From the NCBI GenBank assembly GCA_947623455.1, contig OX392532.1, positions 48,859,058 to 48,923,057 of the forward strand: a DNA stretch of 64,000 nt, read 5' to 3'. Origin of the DNA: Mimachlamys varia. Lineage: Eukaryota > Mollusca > Bivalvia > Pectinida > Pectinidae. Shown here one piece after another: positions 26,241 to 39,230 of this stretch (the first letter of the stretch is position 1; every line of letters begins with the position of its first letter). Made by a program: the position numbers and the translations under genes. Below the pieces are notes generated by a model, which saw only the letters and a list, made by a program, of their open reading frames with translations, ran no database searches and was not told the origin of the DNA.

Positions 26241-27560
26241 CATTACACATCCTTCTGTATCTCGTCACACAGCTTTCTGTATCTTGTCACACAGCTTTCT
26301 GTATCTTGTCACACAAAGACTTCTGTTTCTCGTTACACAGACTTCTGTTTCCCGTCACATAAACTTCTGTATCTTGTCACACGGACTTCTGTATCTTTTA
26401 AAACAGACTTCTGTATCATGTTACACATACTTCTGTATCTCGTCACACCGACTTCTGTATCTTTTCACATAGGTTTCTTTGTTTTCACACATACTTCTGT
26501 ATTTGTCATACAGACTTCTGTATCATATCACATGGACTTTTGTATCGTGTTACACATATTTCTGGGTTTTTTCATATAGACCTTAGTATTTGTTCACAGA
26601 GACTTCCGTATATTTGTCACACATACTCCTGTATCTTGTCACATGGACTTGTGTATCGTGTCACACATATTTCTGTATCTCGTTACACAGCCTTCTGTAT
26701 CTCGTCACACAGCTTTCTGTATCTTGTCACACAGCTTTCTGTATCTTGTCACACAAAGACTTCTGTTTCTCGTTACCCAGACTTCTGTTTTCCGTCACAT
26801 AAACTTCTATATCTTGTCACACGGACTTCTGTATCTTTTAAAACAGACTTCTGTATCATGTTACACATACTTCTGTATCTCGTCACACCGACTTCTGTAT
26901 CTTTTCACATAGGTTTCTTCGTTTTCACACATACTTCTGTATTTGTCACACAGACTTCTGTATCATATCACATGGACTTGTGTATGGTGTCACACATATT
27001 TCTGGTTTTTTTCATACAGACCTTAGTATTTGTTCACAGAGACTTCCGTTTATTTGTCACACATTCTTCTGTATCTTATCACATGGACTTGTGTATCGTG
27101 TCACACATATTTCTGTATCTCGTTACACAGCCTTCTGTATCTCGTCACACAGCTTTCTGTATCTTGTCACACAGCTTTCTGTATCTTGTCACACAAAGAC
27201 TTCTGTTTCTCGTTACCCAGACTTCTGTTTCCCGTCACATAAACTTCAGTATCTTGTCACACGGACTTCTGTATCTTTTAAAACAGACTTCTGTATCATG
27301 TTACACATACTTCTGTATCTCGTCACACCGACTTCTGTATCTTTTCACATAGGTTTCTTCGTTTTCACACATACTTCTGTATTTGTCACACAGACTTCTG
27401 TATCATATCACATGGACTTGTGTATCGTGTCACACATATTTCTGGGTTTTTTCATACAGACCTTAGTATTTATTCACAGAGACTTCTGTATATTTGTCAC
27501 ACATACTTCTGTATCTTGTCACATGGACTTGTGTATCGTCTCACACATATTTTTGTATCT
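26241..27560 (+). repeat. 440-bp higher-order repeat, three units
   Basis: Units 26241-26680, 26681-27120 and 27121-27560 are each exactly 440 bp, or 20 basic units, counted from the C-(A/G)TTACACA unit before CCTTCTG. Each contains the same series: two CAGCTTTCTG units, CACACAAAGAC, TTACCCAGAC or TTACACAGAC, CACATAAAC, CTTTTAAAACAGAC, TCATGTTACAC, CACACCGAC, CACATAGGTTTC, a GGTTTTTT or GGGTTTTTT unit and CACAGAGACTTCCG. Differences are single bases (for example CTATATC near 26,808 and CTTCAGTATC near 27,245). Confidence 0.92.
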
Positions 27561-27940
27561 CGTTACACAGCCTTCTGTAACTCGTCACACAGCTTTCTGT
27601 ATCTTGTTACACAAAGACTTTTGTTTCTCGTTACACAGACTTCTGTTTCCCGTCACACAGACTTCTGTTTCTTGTCACACATACTTCTGTTTCTTAGCAC
27701 TCGGACTTTTGTATGTTGTCACACATATTTCTCCATTGGCATACATAATTCTGTATTTTGTCACTCACAGACGTCTGTATCGTGTGTCACACAGACTTCT
27801 GTAATTCGTCACACAGAATTCTGTATCTTTTCACACTTCTTCATTGTCACACATACTTCTGTGTGTTGTCACACATACTTTTGTATTTGTCACACAGAAT
27901 TATGTATCTTGTCACACACAGACTTCTGTATCTTGTAACA
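27420..27940 (+). repeat. Anchor module, copy 3
   Basis: Carries TATTTATTCACAGAG, CTCCATTGGCATAC, CACTCACAGAC and TAATTCGTCAC in the usual order. Unlike copies 1 and 2 it is shortened near 27,835, where CTTTTCACAC joins TTCTTCATTG directly. It overlaps the end of the 440-bp series and so joins that series to the following blocks. Confidence 0.75.
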
Positions 27941-28299
27941 CAGACTTATGTATTTTGTAACACAAATTTCTGTATCTTGTCACACAGACATCGGTATTTG
28001 TTCACACAGACTTCTGTATCTTGTCACACATATTTCTGTATCTTGTCACACCTACTTCTGTATCTCGTCACACGGACTTCTGTATCTTGTCACACAGACT
28101 TCTGTATTTGTCACACAGGCTTCTGTATCTTGTCACACAGACCTCGGTATTTGTATATACAGACTTCTCTATCATATCACACATACTTTTGTATCTTGTC
28201 ACACATACTTTTGTATTTCGTCACACAGATTTCTGTATCTTGTAACACAGACTTATGTATTGTGTAACACATATTTCTGTATCTTGTCACACAGACATC
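27941..28299 (+). repeat. Link of near-consensus and TTGTAACAC units
   Basis: Matches about 11.86-12.18 kb and 52.28-52.49 kb in unit order: TATTTTGTAACAC, CACATCGGTATTTGTTC, CACACCTAC, the 21-bp TATTTGTCACACAGGC unit, CCTCGGTATTTGTA and TCATATCACAC. Nothing other than satellite units is present. Confidence 0.65.
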
Positions 28300-31200
28300 G
28301 GTATTTGTTCACACAGACTTCTGTATCTTGTCACACATATTTCTGTATCTTGTCACACATACTTTTGTATCTCGTCACACGGACTTCTGTATCTTGTCAC
28401 ACAGACCTCGGTATCTTGTAACACAGACTTCTCTATCTTGTCACACAGACTTCTGTATTTGTTACACAGGCTTCTGTATCTTGTCACACAGACCTCGGTA
28501 TTTGTACACACAGACTTATCTATCATATCACACATACTTTTGTATTTTATCGCAAAAAAAGTTCAGTTTATCGTTACACAGATTTTTGTATCTTGTCACA
28601 CAGACTTCTGTATATTTGTCGAACATACTTCTGTTTCTTGTCACACAAAGACTTCTGTTTCTCGTTACACAGACCTGTGTTTCCCGTCAAACGGACTTCT
28701 GTATCTTGTCACAAATATTTCTGTATCTTGTCACACATACTTCTTCATATTCACACAGACTTATTCATAGTCACACAAACTTCTTCATAGTCACACAAAC
28801 ATCGGTATTTGTCCACACAGACTTTTGCATCTTGTCACACATACCTCTGTTTCTCGTCACACGGACTTCTTCATTGTCACACATACTTCTAAATCTTGTT
28901 ACACTGACTTCAGTATTTGTCACATAGACTTAAGTATATCGTCACACATACCTCTGTGTCTCGTCACACATATTTTTGTATCTTGTCACACAGACCTCGG
29001 TATTAGTTCACACAGACTTCTGTATCTTGTCACAAAGACTTCTGTTTCTCGTTATGCAGATTTCTGTATCTCGTCACACAGACTCCTGTATCTTATCATA
29101 CAAAGACTTCTGTTTCTCGTTACAAAGACTTCTGTATCTCGTCACACAGACTTCTGTATCTTTTCAAACAGACTTCTGTAACATGTTACACATACTTCTG
29201 TATCTCGTCACACCGACTTCTGTATCTTTTCACATAGATTTCTTCGTTTTCACACATACTTCTGTATGTTGTCACACATATTTCTGTATTTGTCACACAG
29301 ACTTCTGTATCATGTCACATGGACTTGTGTATCGTGTTACACATATTTCTTTTTTTTTTCACACAGACCTTAGTATTTGTTCACAGAGACTTCTGTATAT
29401 TTGTCACACATACTTCTGTATCTTGTCACATGGACTTGTGTATCGTGTCACACATATTTCTGTATCTCGTAACACAGCCTTCTGTATCTCGTCACACAGC
29501 TTTCTGTATCTTGTCACACAGCTTTCTGTATCTTGTCAAACAAAGACTTCTGTTTCTCGTTACCCAGACTTCTGTTTCCCGTCACATAAACTTCTGTATC
29601 TTGTCACACGGACTTCTGTATCTTTTAAAATAGACTTCTGTATCATGTTACACATACTTCTGTATCTCGTCACACCGACTTCTGTATCTTTTCACATAGG
29701 TTTCTTCGTTTTCACACATACTTCTGTATTTGTCACACAGATTTCTGTATCATATCACATGGACTTGTGTATCGTGTCACACATATTTCTGGGTTTTTTC
29801 ATACAGACCTTAGTATTTGTTCACACAGCTTTCTGTATCTTGTCACACAAAGACTTCTGTTTCTCGTTACCCAGACTTCTGTTTCCCGTCACATAAACGT
29901 CTGTATCTTGTCACACGGACTTCTGTATCTTTTAAAACAGACTTTTGTATCATGTTACACATACTTCTGTATCTCGTCACACAGACTTCTGTATTTGTCG
30001 CACAGGCTTCTGTATCTTGTCACACAGACCTCGGTATTTGTACATACAGACTTCTCTATCATATCACACATACTTTTGTATCTTGTCACATATACTTTTG
30101 TATTTGTCACAAAATTATGTATCTTGTCACACACAGACTTCTCTATTTCGTCACACAGATTTCTGTATCTTGTAACACAGACATATGTATTTTGTTACAC
30201 ATATTTCTGTATCTTGTCACACAGACATCGGTATTTGTTCACACAGACTTCTGTATCTTGTCACACATATTTCTGTATCTTGTCACACATACTTTTGTAT
30301 CTCGTCACATGGACTTCTGTATCTTGTCACACAGACTTCTTCATAGTCACATAGACTTCTGTATCTTGTCACACAGACCTCGGTATCTTGTAACACAGAC
30401 TTCTCTATCTTGTCACACAAACTTCTGAATTTGTCACACAGGCTTCTGTATCTTGTCACACAGACCTCGGTATTTGTACACACAGACTTATCTATCATAT
30501 CATACATACTTCTGTATCTTATCGCAAAAAAGTTCTGTTTATCGTTACACAGATTTTTGTATCTTGTCACTCAGACTTCTGTATATTTGTCGAACATACT
30601 TCTGTTTCTTGTCACACAAAGACTTCTGTTTCTCGTTACACAGACCTGTGTTTCCCGTCAAACGGACTTCTGTATCTTGTCACAAATATTTCTGTATCTT
30701 GTCACACAGACTTCTTCATATTCACACAGACTTATTCATAGTCACACAAACTTCTTCATAGTCACACAAACCTCAGTATTTGTTCACACAGACTTTTGCA
30801 TCTTGTCACACATACCTCTGTTTCTCGTCACACGGACTTCTTCATTGTCACACATACTTCTAAATCTTGTTACACTGACTTCTGTATTTGTCACATAGAC
30901 TTAAGTATCTCGTCACACATACCTCTGTATATAGTCATACAAACTTCTCTATCATGTCACACATACCTCTGTGTCTCGTCACACATATTTTTGTATCTTG
31001 TCACACAGACCTCGGTATTAGTTCACACAGACTTCTGTATCTTATCATACAAAGACTTCTGTTTCTCGTTATGCAGATTTCTGTATCTCGTCACACAGAC
31101 TCCTGTATCTTATCATACAAAGACTTCTGTTTCCCGTTACAAAGACTTCTGTATTATGTTACACATACTTCTGTATCTCGTCACACCGACTTCTGTATCT

Positions 31201-31690
31201 TTTCACATAGATTTCTTCGTTTTCACACATACTTCTGTATGTTGTCACACATATTTCTGTATTTGTCACACAGACTTCTGTATCATGTCACATGGACTTG
31301 TGTATCGTGTTACACATATTTCTTTTTTTTTCACACAGACCTTAGTATTTGTTCACAGAGACTTCCGTATATTTGTCACACATACTTCTGTATCTTGTCA
31401 CATGGACTTGTGTATCGTGTCACACATATTTCTGTATCTCGTTACACAGCCTTCTGTATCTTGTCACACAAAGACTTCTGTTTCTCGTTACCCAGACTTC
31501 TGTTTCCCGTCACATAAACGTCTGTATCTTGTCACACGGACTTCTGTATCTTTTAAAACAGACTTCTGTATCATGTTACACATACTTCTGTATCTCGTCA
31601 CACCGACTTCTGTATCTTTTCACATAGGTTTCATCGTTTTCACACATACTTCTGTATTTGTCATACAAACTTCTTCATAGTCACACAAAC
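28300..31690 (+). repeat. Right-domain block R1 (two units of about 1.97 kb)
   Basis: Two consecutive units with A-runs at 28554 (A7) and 30526 (A6), 1,972 bp apart. The whole block recurs at 39.3-42.85 kb with offsets of 10,990 at its left and about 11,080-11,102 at its right, so a few whole units were gained or lost. A pure T run of ten lies at 29350-29359. Confidence 0.8.
29350..29359 (+). repeat. T10 homopolymer inside a landmark unit
   Basis: The unit CATATTTC followed by ten T and CACACAG. The same unit has nine T at 10957-10965, 31323-31331, 42425-42433 and 53571-53579. It is a variable homopolymer inside the satellite. It is not a bacterial-type terminator, since no GC-rich hairpin precedes it. 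Confidence 0.85.
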
Positions 31691-32858
31691 CTCGGTAGTT
31701 GTTCACACAGACTTTTGCATCTGTCACACATACCTCTGTTTTTCGTCACACGGACTTCTTCATTGTCACACATACTTCTAAATCTTGTTACACTGACTTC
31801 TGTATTTGTCACATAGACTTAAGTATCTCGTCACACATACCTCTGTATCTTGTCATACAAACTTCTCTATCATGTCACACATACCTCTGTGTCTCGTCAC
31901 ACATATTTTTGTATCTTGTCACACAGACCTCGGTATTTGTTCACACAGACTTCTGTATCTCGTCACACAGACTCATGTATCTTATCATGCAAAGACTTCT
32001 GTATCTCGTCACACAGACTTCTGTTTCTCGTTACAAAGACTTCTGTTTCTCGTCACACAGACTTCTGTATCTTTTCAAACAGACTTCTGTATCATGTTAC
32101 ACATACTTCTGTATCTCGTCACACCGACTTCTGTATCTTTTCACATAGGTTTCTTTTTTTTTCAAACATACTTCTGTATGTTGTCACACATACTTCTGTA
32201 TTTGTCACACAGACTTCTGTATCATATCACATGGACTTGTGTATCGTGTTACACATATTTCTGTTTTTTTCATACAGACCTTAGTATTTGTTCACACAGA
32301 TTTCTGTATATTTATCACACATACTTCTGTATCTTGTCACATGGACTTGTGTATCGTCTCACACATATTTTTGTATCTCGTTACACAGCCTTCTGTAACT
32401 CGTCACACAGCTTTCTGTATCTTGTCACATAAGTTTCATCGTTTTCACACATACTTCTGTATTTGTCATACAGACTTCTGTATCATATCACATGGACTTG
32501 TGTATCGTGTTACACATATTTCTGGGTTTTTTCATACAGACCTTAGTATTTGTTCACACAGACTTCTGTATATTTGTCACACATACTTCTGTATCTTGTC
32601 ACATGGACTTGTGTATCGTGTCACACATATTTTTGTATCTCGTTACACAGCCTTCTGTAACTCGTCACACATCTTTATGTATCTTGTCACACAAAGACTT
32701 CTGTTTCTCGTTACACAGACTTCTGTTTCCCGTCACACAGACTTCTGTATCTTGTCACACATATTTCTGTATCTTTTCACACGGACTTCTGTATCTTGTC
32801 ACGCACACTTCATCATTTTAACACAGACTTCTAAATCTTGTTACACTGACTTCTGTAT
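31691..32858 (+). repeat. Right-domain unit of about 1.05 kb
   Basis: Starts at an AACCTCGGTAGTTG landmark and a unit shortened to CATCTGTCAC near 31,720. The GACTTAAG landmark at about 31,810 is 1,053 bp before the next one. It contains the undeleted CACATGGACTTGTG units near 32,230 and 32,340, which separates it from the 1,816-bp type. Confidence 0.72.
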
Positions 32859-34674
32859 TTGTCACATAGACTTAAGTATCTCGTCACACATACCTCTGTA
32901 TATTGTCATACAAACTTCTCTATCATGTCACACATACCTCTGTGTCTCGTCACACATATTTTTGTATCTTGTCACACAGACCTCGGTATTTGTTCACACA
33001 GACTTCTGTATCTTGTCACACAGACTTCTGTATCTTATTATACAAAGACTTCTGTTTCTCGTTACAAAGACTTCTGTATCTCGTCACACAGACTTCTGTA
33101 TCTTTTCAAACAGACTTCTGTATCATGTTACACATACTTCTGTATCTCGTCACACAGACTTCTGTATCTTTTCACATAGGTTTCTTTTTTTTCAAACATA
33201 CTTCTGTATGTTGTCACACATACTTCTGTATTTGTCACACAGTGTGTATCGTCTCACACATATTTTTGTATCTCGTTACACAGCCTTCTGTAACTCGTCA
33301 CACAGCTTTCTGTATCTTGTCACACAAAGACTTCTGTTTCTCGTTACACAGACTTCTGTTTCCCGTCACACAGACTTCTGTATCTTGTCACACGGACTTC
33401 TGTATCTTGTCACGCAGACTTCTTCATTGTCACACAGACTTCTGTATTTTGTCACACAGACTTCTTCATATTCACACAGACTTCTTCATAGTCACCACAC
33501 AGACTTCTTCATAGTCACCACACAGACTTCTTTATAGTCACACAAACCTCGGTATTTGTTCACACTGACTTTTGCATCTTGTCACACATTCTTCTGTGTC
33601 TCGTCACACGGACCTCTGTATCTTGTCACGCAGACTTCTGTATCTTGTCGCACAGACTTTTGTATGTTGTTACACATACTTCTTTATGTTGTCACAAACA
33701 TGCTGTATCTCGTTACACAGCCTTCTGTATCTCGTCACACAGCTTTCTGTATCTTGTCACACAGCTTTCTGTATCTTGTCACACAAAGACTTCTGTTTCT
33801 CGTTACCCAGACTTCTGTTTCCCGTCACATAAACTTCTGTATCTTGTCACACGGACTTCTGTATCTTTTAAAACAGACTTCTGTATCATGTTACACATAC
33901 TTCTGTATCTCGTCACACCGACTTCTGTATCTTTTCACATAGGTTTCTTCGTTTTCACACATACTTCTGTATTTGTCACACAGACTTTTGTATCATATCA
34001 CATGGACTTGTGTATCGTGTTACACATATTTCTGGGTTTTTTCATACAGACCTTAGTATTTGTTCACACAGATTTCTGTATATTTATCACACATACTTCT
34101 GTATCTTGTCACATGGACTTGTGTATCGTCTCACACATATTTTTGTATCTCGTTACACAGCCTTCTGTAACTCGTCACACAGCTTTCTGTATCTTGTCAC
34201 ATAAGTTTCATCGTTTTCACACATACTTCTGTATTTGTCATACAGACTTCTGTATCATATCACATGGACTTGTGTATCGTGTTACACATATTTCTGGGTT
34301 TTTTCATACAGACCTTAGTATTTGTTCACACAGACTTCTGTATATTTGTCACACATACTTCTGTATCTTGTCACATGGACTTGTGTATCGTGTCACACAT
34401 ATTTTTGTATCTCGTTACACAGCCTTCTGTAACTCGTCACACATCTTTATGTATCTTGTCACACAAAGACTTCTGTTTCTCGTTACACAGACTTCTGTTT
34501 CCCGTCACACAGACTTCTGTATCTTGTCACACGGACTTCTGTATCTTTCAAAACAGACTTCTGTATCTTGTCACACATATTTCTGTATCTTTTCACACGG
34601 ACTTCTGTATCTTGTCACGCAGACTTCATCATTCTAACACAGACTTCTAAATCTTGTTACACTGACTTCTGTAT
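32859..34674 (+). repeat. 1,816-bp higher-order unit, copy 1
   Basis: Runs from one GACTTAAG landmark to the next. It includes the CACAGTGTGTATCG deletion junction (33238-33256), the short-unit landmark box near 33,460 and the CACAAACATGC unit near 33,700. The same 1,816-bp layout recurs at 35,750. Confidence 0.85.
33238..33256 (+). other. Deletion junction CACAGTGTGTATCG, phase-breaking
   Basis: Here CACACAG passes into TGTGTATCGTCTC without the expected GACTTCTGTATC between them, which shortens one unit and breaks the 22-bp phase. The same junction is found near 36,132, 37,948 and 44,630. Undeleted forms are at about 32,210 and 35,055. One event spread by later unit amplification is the simplest account. 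Confidence 0.82.
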
Positions 34675-35749
34675 TTGTCACATAGACTTAAGTATCTCGT
34701 CACACATACCTCTGTATCTTGTCATACAAACTTCTCTATCATGTCACACATACCTCTGTGTCTCGTCACACATATTTTTGTATCTTGTCACACAGACCTC
34801 GGTATTTGTTCACACAGACTTCTGTATCTTGTCACACAGACTTCTGTATCTTATTATACAAAGACTTCTGTTTCTCGTTACAAAGACTTCTGTATCTCGT
34901 CACACAGACTTCTGTATCTTTTCAAACAGACTTCTGTATCATGTTACACATACTTCTGTATCTCGTCACACAGACTTCTGTATCTTTTCACATAGGTTTC
35001 TTTTTTTTTCAAACATACTTCTGTATGTTGTCACACATACTTCTGTATTTGTCACACAGACTTCTGTATCATATCACATGGACTTGTGTATCGTGTTACA
35101 CATATTTCTGTTTTTTTCATACAGACCTTAGTATTTGTTCACACAGATTTCTGTATATTTATCACACATACTTCTGTATCTTGTCACATGGACTTGTGTA
35201 TCGTCTCACACATATTTTTGTATCTCGTTACACAGCCTTCTGTAACTCGTCACACAGCTTTCTGTATCTTGTCACATAAGTTTCATCGTTTTCACACATA
35301 CTTCTGTATTTGTCATACAGACTTCTGTATCATATCACATGGACTTGTGTATCGTGTTACACATATTTCTGGGTTTTTTCATACAGACCTTAGTATTTGT
35401 TCACACAGACTTCTGTATATTTGTCACACATACTTCTGTATCTTGTCACATGGACTTGTGTATCGTGTCACACATATTTTTGTATCTCGTTACACAGCCT
35501 TCTGTAACTCGTCACACATCTTTATGTATCTTGTCACACAAAGACTTCTGTTTCTCGTTACACAGACTTCTGTTTCCCGTCACACAGACTTCTGTATCTT
35601 GTCACACGGACTTCTGTATCTTTCAAAACAGACTTCTGTATCTTGTCACACATATTTCTGTATCTTTTCACACGGACTTCTGTATCTTGTCACGCAGACT
35701 TCATCATTCTAACACAGACTTCTAAATCTTGTTACACTGACTTCTGTAT
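34675..35749 (+). repeat. 1,075-bp higher-order unit
   Basis: Same start as the 1,816-bp units but without the CACAGTGTGTATCG junction and without the short-unit landmark box. Its internal order matches 31.8-32.85 kb. It sits between two 1,816-bp units, so the local order is 1,816, 1,075, 1,816. Confidence 0.85.
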
Positions 35750-37565
35750 TTGTCACATAGACTTAAGTATCTCGTCACACATACCTCTGTATCTTGTCAT
35801 ACAAACTTCTCTATCATGTCACACATACCTCTGTGTCTCGTCACACATATTTTTGTATCTTGTCACACAGACCTCGGTATTTGTTCACACAGACTTCTGT
35901 ATCTTGTCACACAGACTTCTGTATCTTATTATACAAAGACTTCTGTTTCTCGTTACAAAGACTTCTGTATCTCGTCACACAGACTTCTGTATCTTTTCAA
36001 ACAGACTTCTGTATCATGTTACACATACTTCTGTATCTCGTCACACAGACTTCTGTATCTTTTCACATAGGTTTCTTTTTTTTCAAACATACTTCTGTAT
36101 GTTGTCACACATACTTCTGTATTTGTCACACAGTGTGTATCGTCTCACACATATTTTTGTATCTCGTTACACAGCCTTCTGTAACTCGTCACACAGCTTT
36201 CTGTATCTTGTCACACAAAGACTTCTGTTTCTCGTTACACAGACTTCTGTTTCCCGTCACACAGACTTCTGTATCTTGTCACACGGACTTCTGTATCTTG
36301 TCACGCAGACTTCTTCATTGTCACACAGACTTCTGTATTTTGTCACACAGACTTCTTCATATTCACACAGACTTCTTCATAGTCACCACACAGACTTCTT
36401 CATAGTCACCACACAGACTTCTTTATAGTCACACAAACCTCGGTATTTGTTCACACAGACTTTTGCATCTTGTCACACATTCTTCTGTGTCTCGTCACAC
36501 GGACCTCTGTATCTTGTCACGCAGACTTCTGTATCTTGTCGCACAGACTTTTGTATGTTGTTACACATACTTCTTTATGTTGTCACAAACATGCTGTATC
36601 TCGTTACACAGACTTCTGTATCTCGTCACACAGCTTTCTGTATCTTGTCACACAGCTTTCTGTATCTTGTCACACAAAGACTTCTGTTTCTCGTTACCCA
36701 GACTTCTGTTTCCCGTCACATAAACTTCTGTATCTTGTCACACGGACTTCTGTATCTTTTAAAACAGACTTCTGTATCATGTTACACATACTTCTGTATC
36801 TCGTCACACCGACTTCTGTATCTTTTCACATAGGTTTCTTCGTTTTCACACATACTTCTGTATTTGTCACACAGACTTTTGTATCATATCACATGGACTT
36901 GTGTATCGTGTTACACATATTTCTGTTTTTTTTCATACAGACCTTAGTATTTGTTCACACAGATTTCTGTATATTTATCACACATACTTCTGTATCTTGT
37001 CACATGGACTTGTGTATCGTCTCACACATATTTTTGTATCTCGTTACACAGCCTTCTGTAACTCGTCACACAGCTTTCTGTATCTTGTCACATAAGTTTC
37101 ATCGTTTTCACACATACTTCTGTATTTGTCATACAGACTTCTGTATCATATCACATGGACTTGTGTATCGTGTTACACATATTTCTGGGTTTTTTCATAC
37201 AGACCTTAGTATTTGTTCACACAGACTTCTGTATATTTGTCACACATACTTCTGTATCTTGTCACATGGACTTGTGTATCGTGTCACACATATTTTTGTA
37301 TCTCGTTACACAGCCTTCTGTAACTCGTCACACATCTTTATGTATCTTGTCACACAAAGACTTCTGTTTCTCGTTACACAGACTTCTGTTTCCCGTCACA
37401 CAGACTTCTGTATCTTGTCACACGGACTTCTGTATCTTTCAAAACAGACTTCTGTATCTTGTCACACATATTTCTGTATCTTTTCACACGGACTTCTGTA
37501 TCTTGTCACGCAGACTTCATCATTCTAACACAGACTTCTAAATCTTGTTACACTGACTTCTGTAT
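35750..37565 (+). repeat. 1,816-bp higher-order unit, copy 2
   Basis: Matches 32,859-34,674 at an offset of 2,891 bp (1,816 plus 1,075). The junction unit is near 36,132 and the landmark box near 36,345. One visible difference is TTACACAGAC at about 36,605 where copy 1 has TTACACAGCC. Confidence 0.85.
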
Positions 37566-38716
37566 TTGTCACATAGACTTAAGTATCTCGTCACACATAC
37601 CTCTGTATCTTGTCATACAAACTTCTCTATCATGTCACACATACCTCTGTGTCTCGTCACACATATTTTTGTATCTTGTCACACAGACCTCGGTATTTGT
37701 TCACACAGACTTCTGTATCTTGTCACACAGACTTCTGTATCTTATTATACAAAGACTTCTGTTTCTCGTTACAAAGACTTCTGTATCTCGTCACACAGAC
37801 TTCTGTATCTTTTCAAACAGACTTCTGTATCATGTTACACATACTTCTGTATCTCGTCACACAGACTTCTGTATCTTTTCACATAGGTTTCTTTTTTTTC
37901 AAACATACTTCTGTATGTTGTCACACATACTTCTGTATTTGTCACACAGTGTGTATCGTCTCACATATATTTTTGTATCTCGTTACACAGCCTTCTGTAA
38001 CTCGTCACACAGCTTTCTGTATCTTGTCACACAAAGACTTCTGTTTCTCGTTACACAGACTTCTGTTTCCCGTCACACAGACTTCTGTATCTTGTCACAC
38101 GGACTTCTGTATCTTGTCACGCAGACTTCTTCATTGTCACACAGACTTCTGTATTTTGTCACACAGACTTCTTCATATTCACACAGACTTCTTCATAGTC
38201 ACCACACAGACTTCTTCATAGTCACCACACAGACTTCTTTATAGTCACACAAACCTCGGTATTTGTTCACACAGACTTTTGCATCTTGTCACACATTCTT
38301 CTGTGTCTCGTCACACGGACCTCTGTATCTTGTCACGCAGACTTCTGTATCTTGTCGCACAGACTTTTGTATGTTGTTACACATACTTCTTTATGTTGTC
38401 ACAAACATGCTGTATCTCGTTACACAGCCTTCTGTATCTCGTCACACAGCTTTCTGTATCTTGTCACACAGCTTTCTGTATCTTGTCACACAAAGACTTC
38501 TGTTTCTCGTTACCCAGACTTCTGTTTCCCGTCACATAAACTTCTGTATCTTGTCACACGGACTTCTGTATCTTTTAAAACAGACTTCTGTATCATGTTA
38601 CACATACTTCTGTATCTCGTCACACCGACTTCTGTATCTTTTCACATAGGTTTCTTCGTTTTCACACATACTTCTGTATTTGTCACACAGACTTTTGTAT
38701 CATATCACATGGACTT
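37566..38716 (+). repeat. 1,816-bp higher-order unit, copy 3 (partial)
   Basis: Follows copy 2 at 1,816 bp, with the junction unit near 37,948 and the landmark box near 38,160. At about 38,700 it leaves the 1,816-bp path and enters an anchor module, so only about 1.15 kb of the unit is present. Confidence 0.8.
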
Positions 38717-39230
38717 GTGTATCGTGTCACACATATTTCTGGGTTTTTCATACAGACCTTAGTATTTATTCACAGAGACTTCTGTATATTTGTCACACAT
38801 ACTTCTGTATCTTGTCACATGGACTTGTGTATCGTCTCACACATATTTTTGTATCTCGTTACACAGCCTTCTGTAACTCGTCACACAGCTTTCTGTATCT
38901 TGTCACACAAAGACTTCTGTTTCTCGTTACACAGACTTCTGTTTCCCATCAAACAGACTTCTGTATCTTGTCACACATACTTCTGTTTCTTGTCACTCGG
39001 ACTTTTGTATGTGTCACACATATTTCTCCATTGGCATACACAATTCTGTATTTTGTCACTCACAGACTTCTGTATCGTGTGTCACACAGACTTCTGTAAT
39101 TCGTCACACAGAATTCTGTATCTTTTCACACATACTTCTTCATTGTCACACATACTTCTGTGTGTTGTCACACAGACTTCTGTATTTTTCACACAGAATT
39201 ATGTATCTTGTCACACACAGACTTCTGTAT
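38717..39230 (+). repeat. Anchor module, copy 4
   Basis: Carries GGGTTTTTCATAC (one T fewer than other copies), TATTTATTCACAGAG, CTCCATTGGCATAC (here followed by ACAATTC), CACTCACAGAC and TAATTCGTCAC. It is 11,297 bp after copy 3 and is followed, as copy 3 is, by the two-unit right-domain block. Confidence 0.78.

Noticed and set aside
29350..29359. T-runs (eight to ten T) as transcription terminators
   Set aside because: There is no stem-loop before them and no gene upstream; they are variant satellite units that recur with each higher-order copy.
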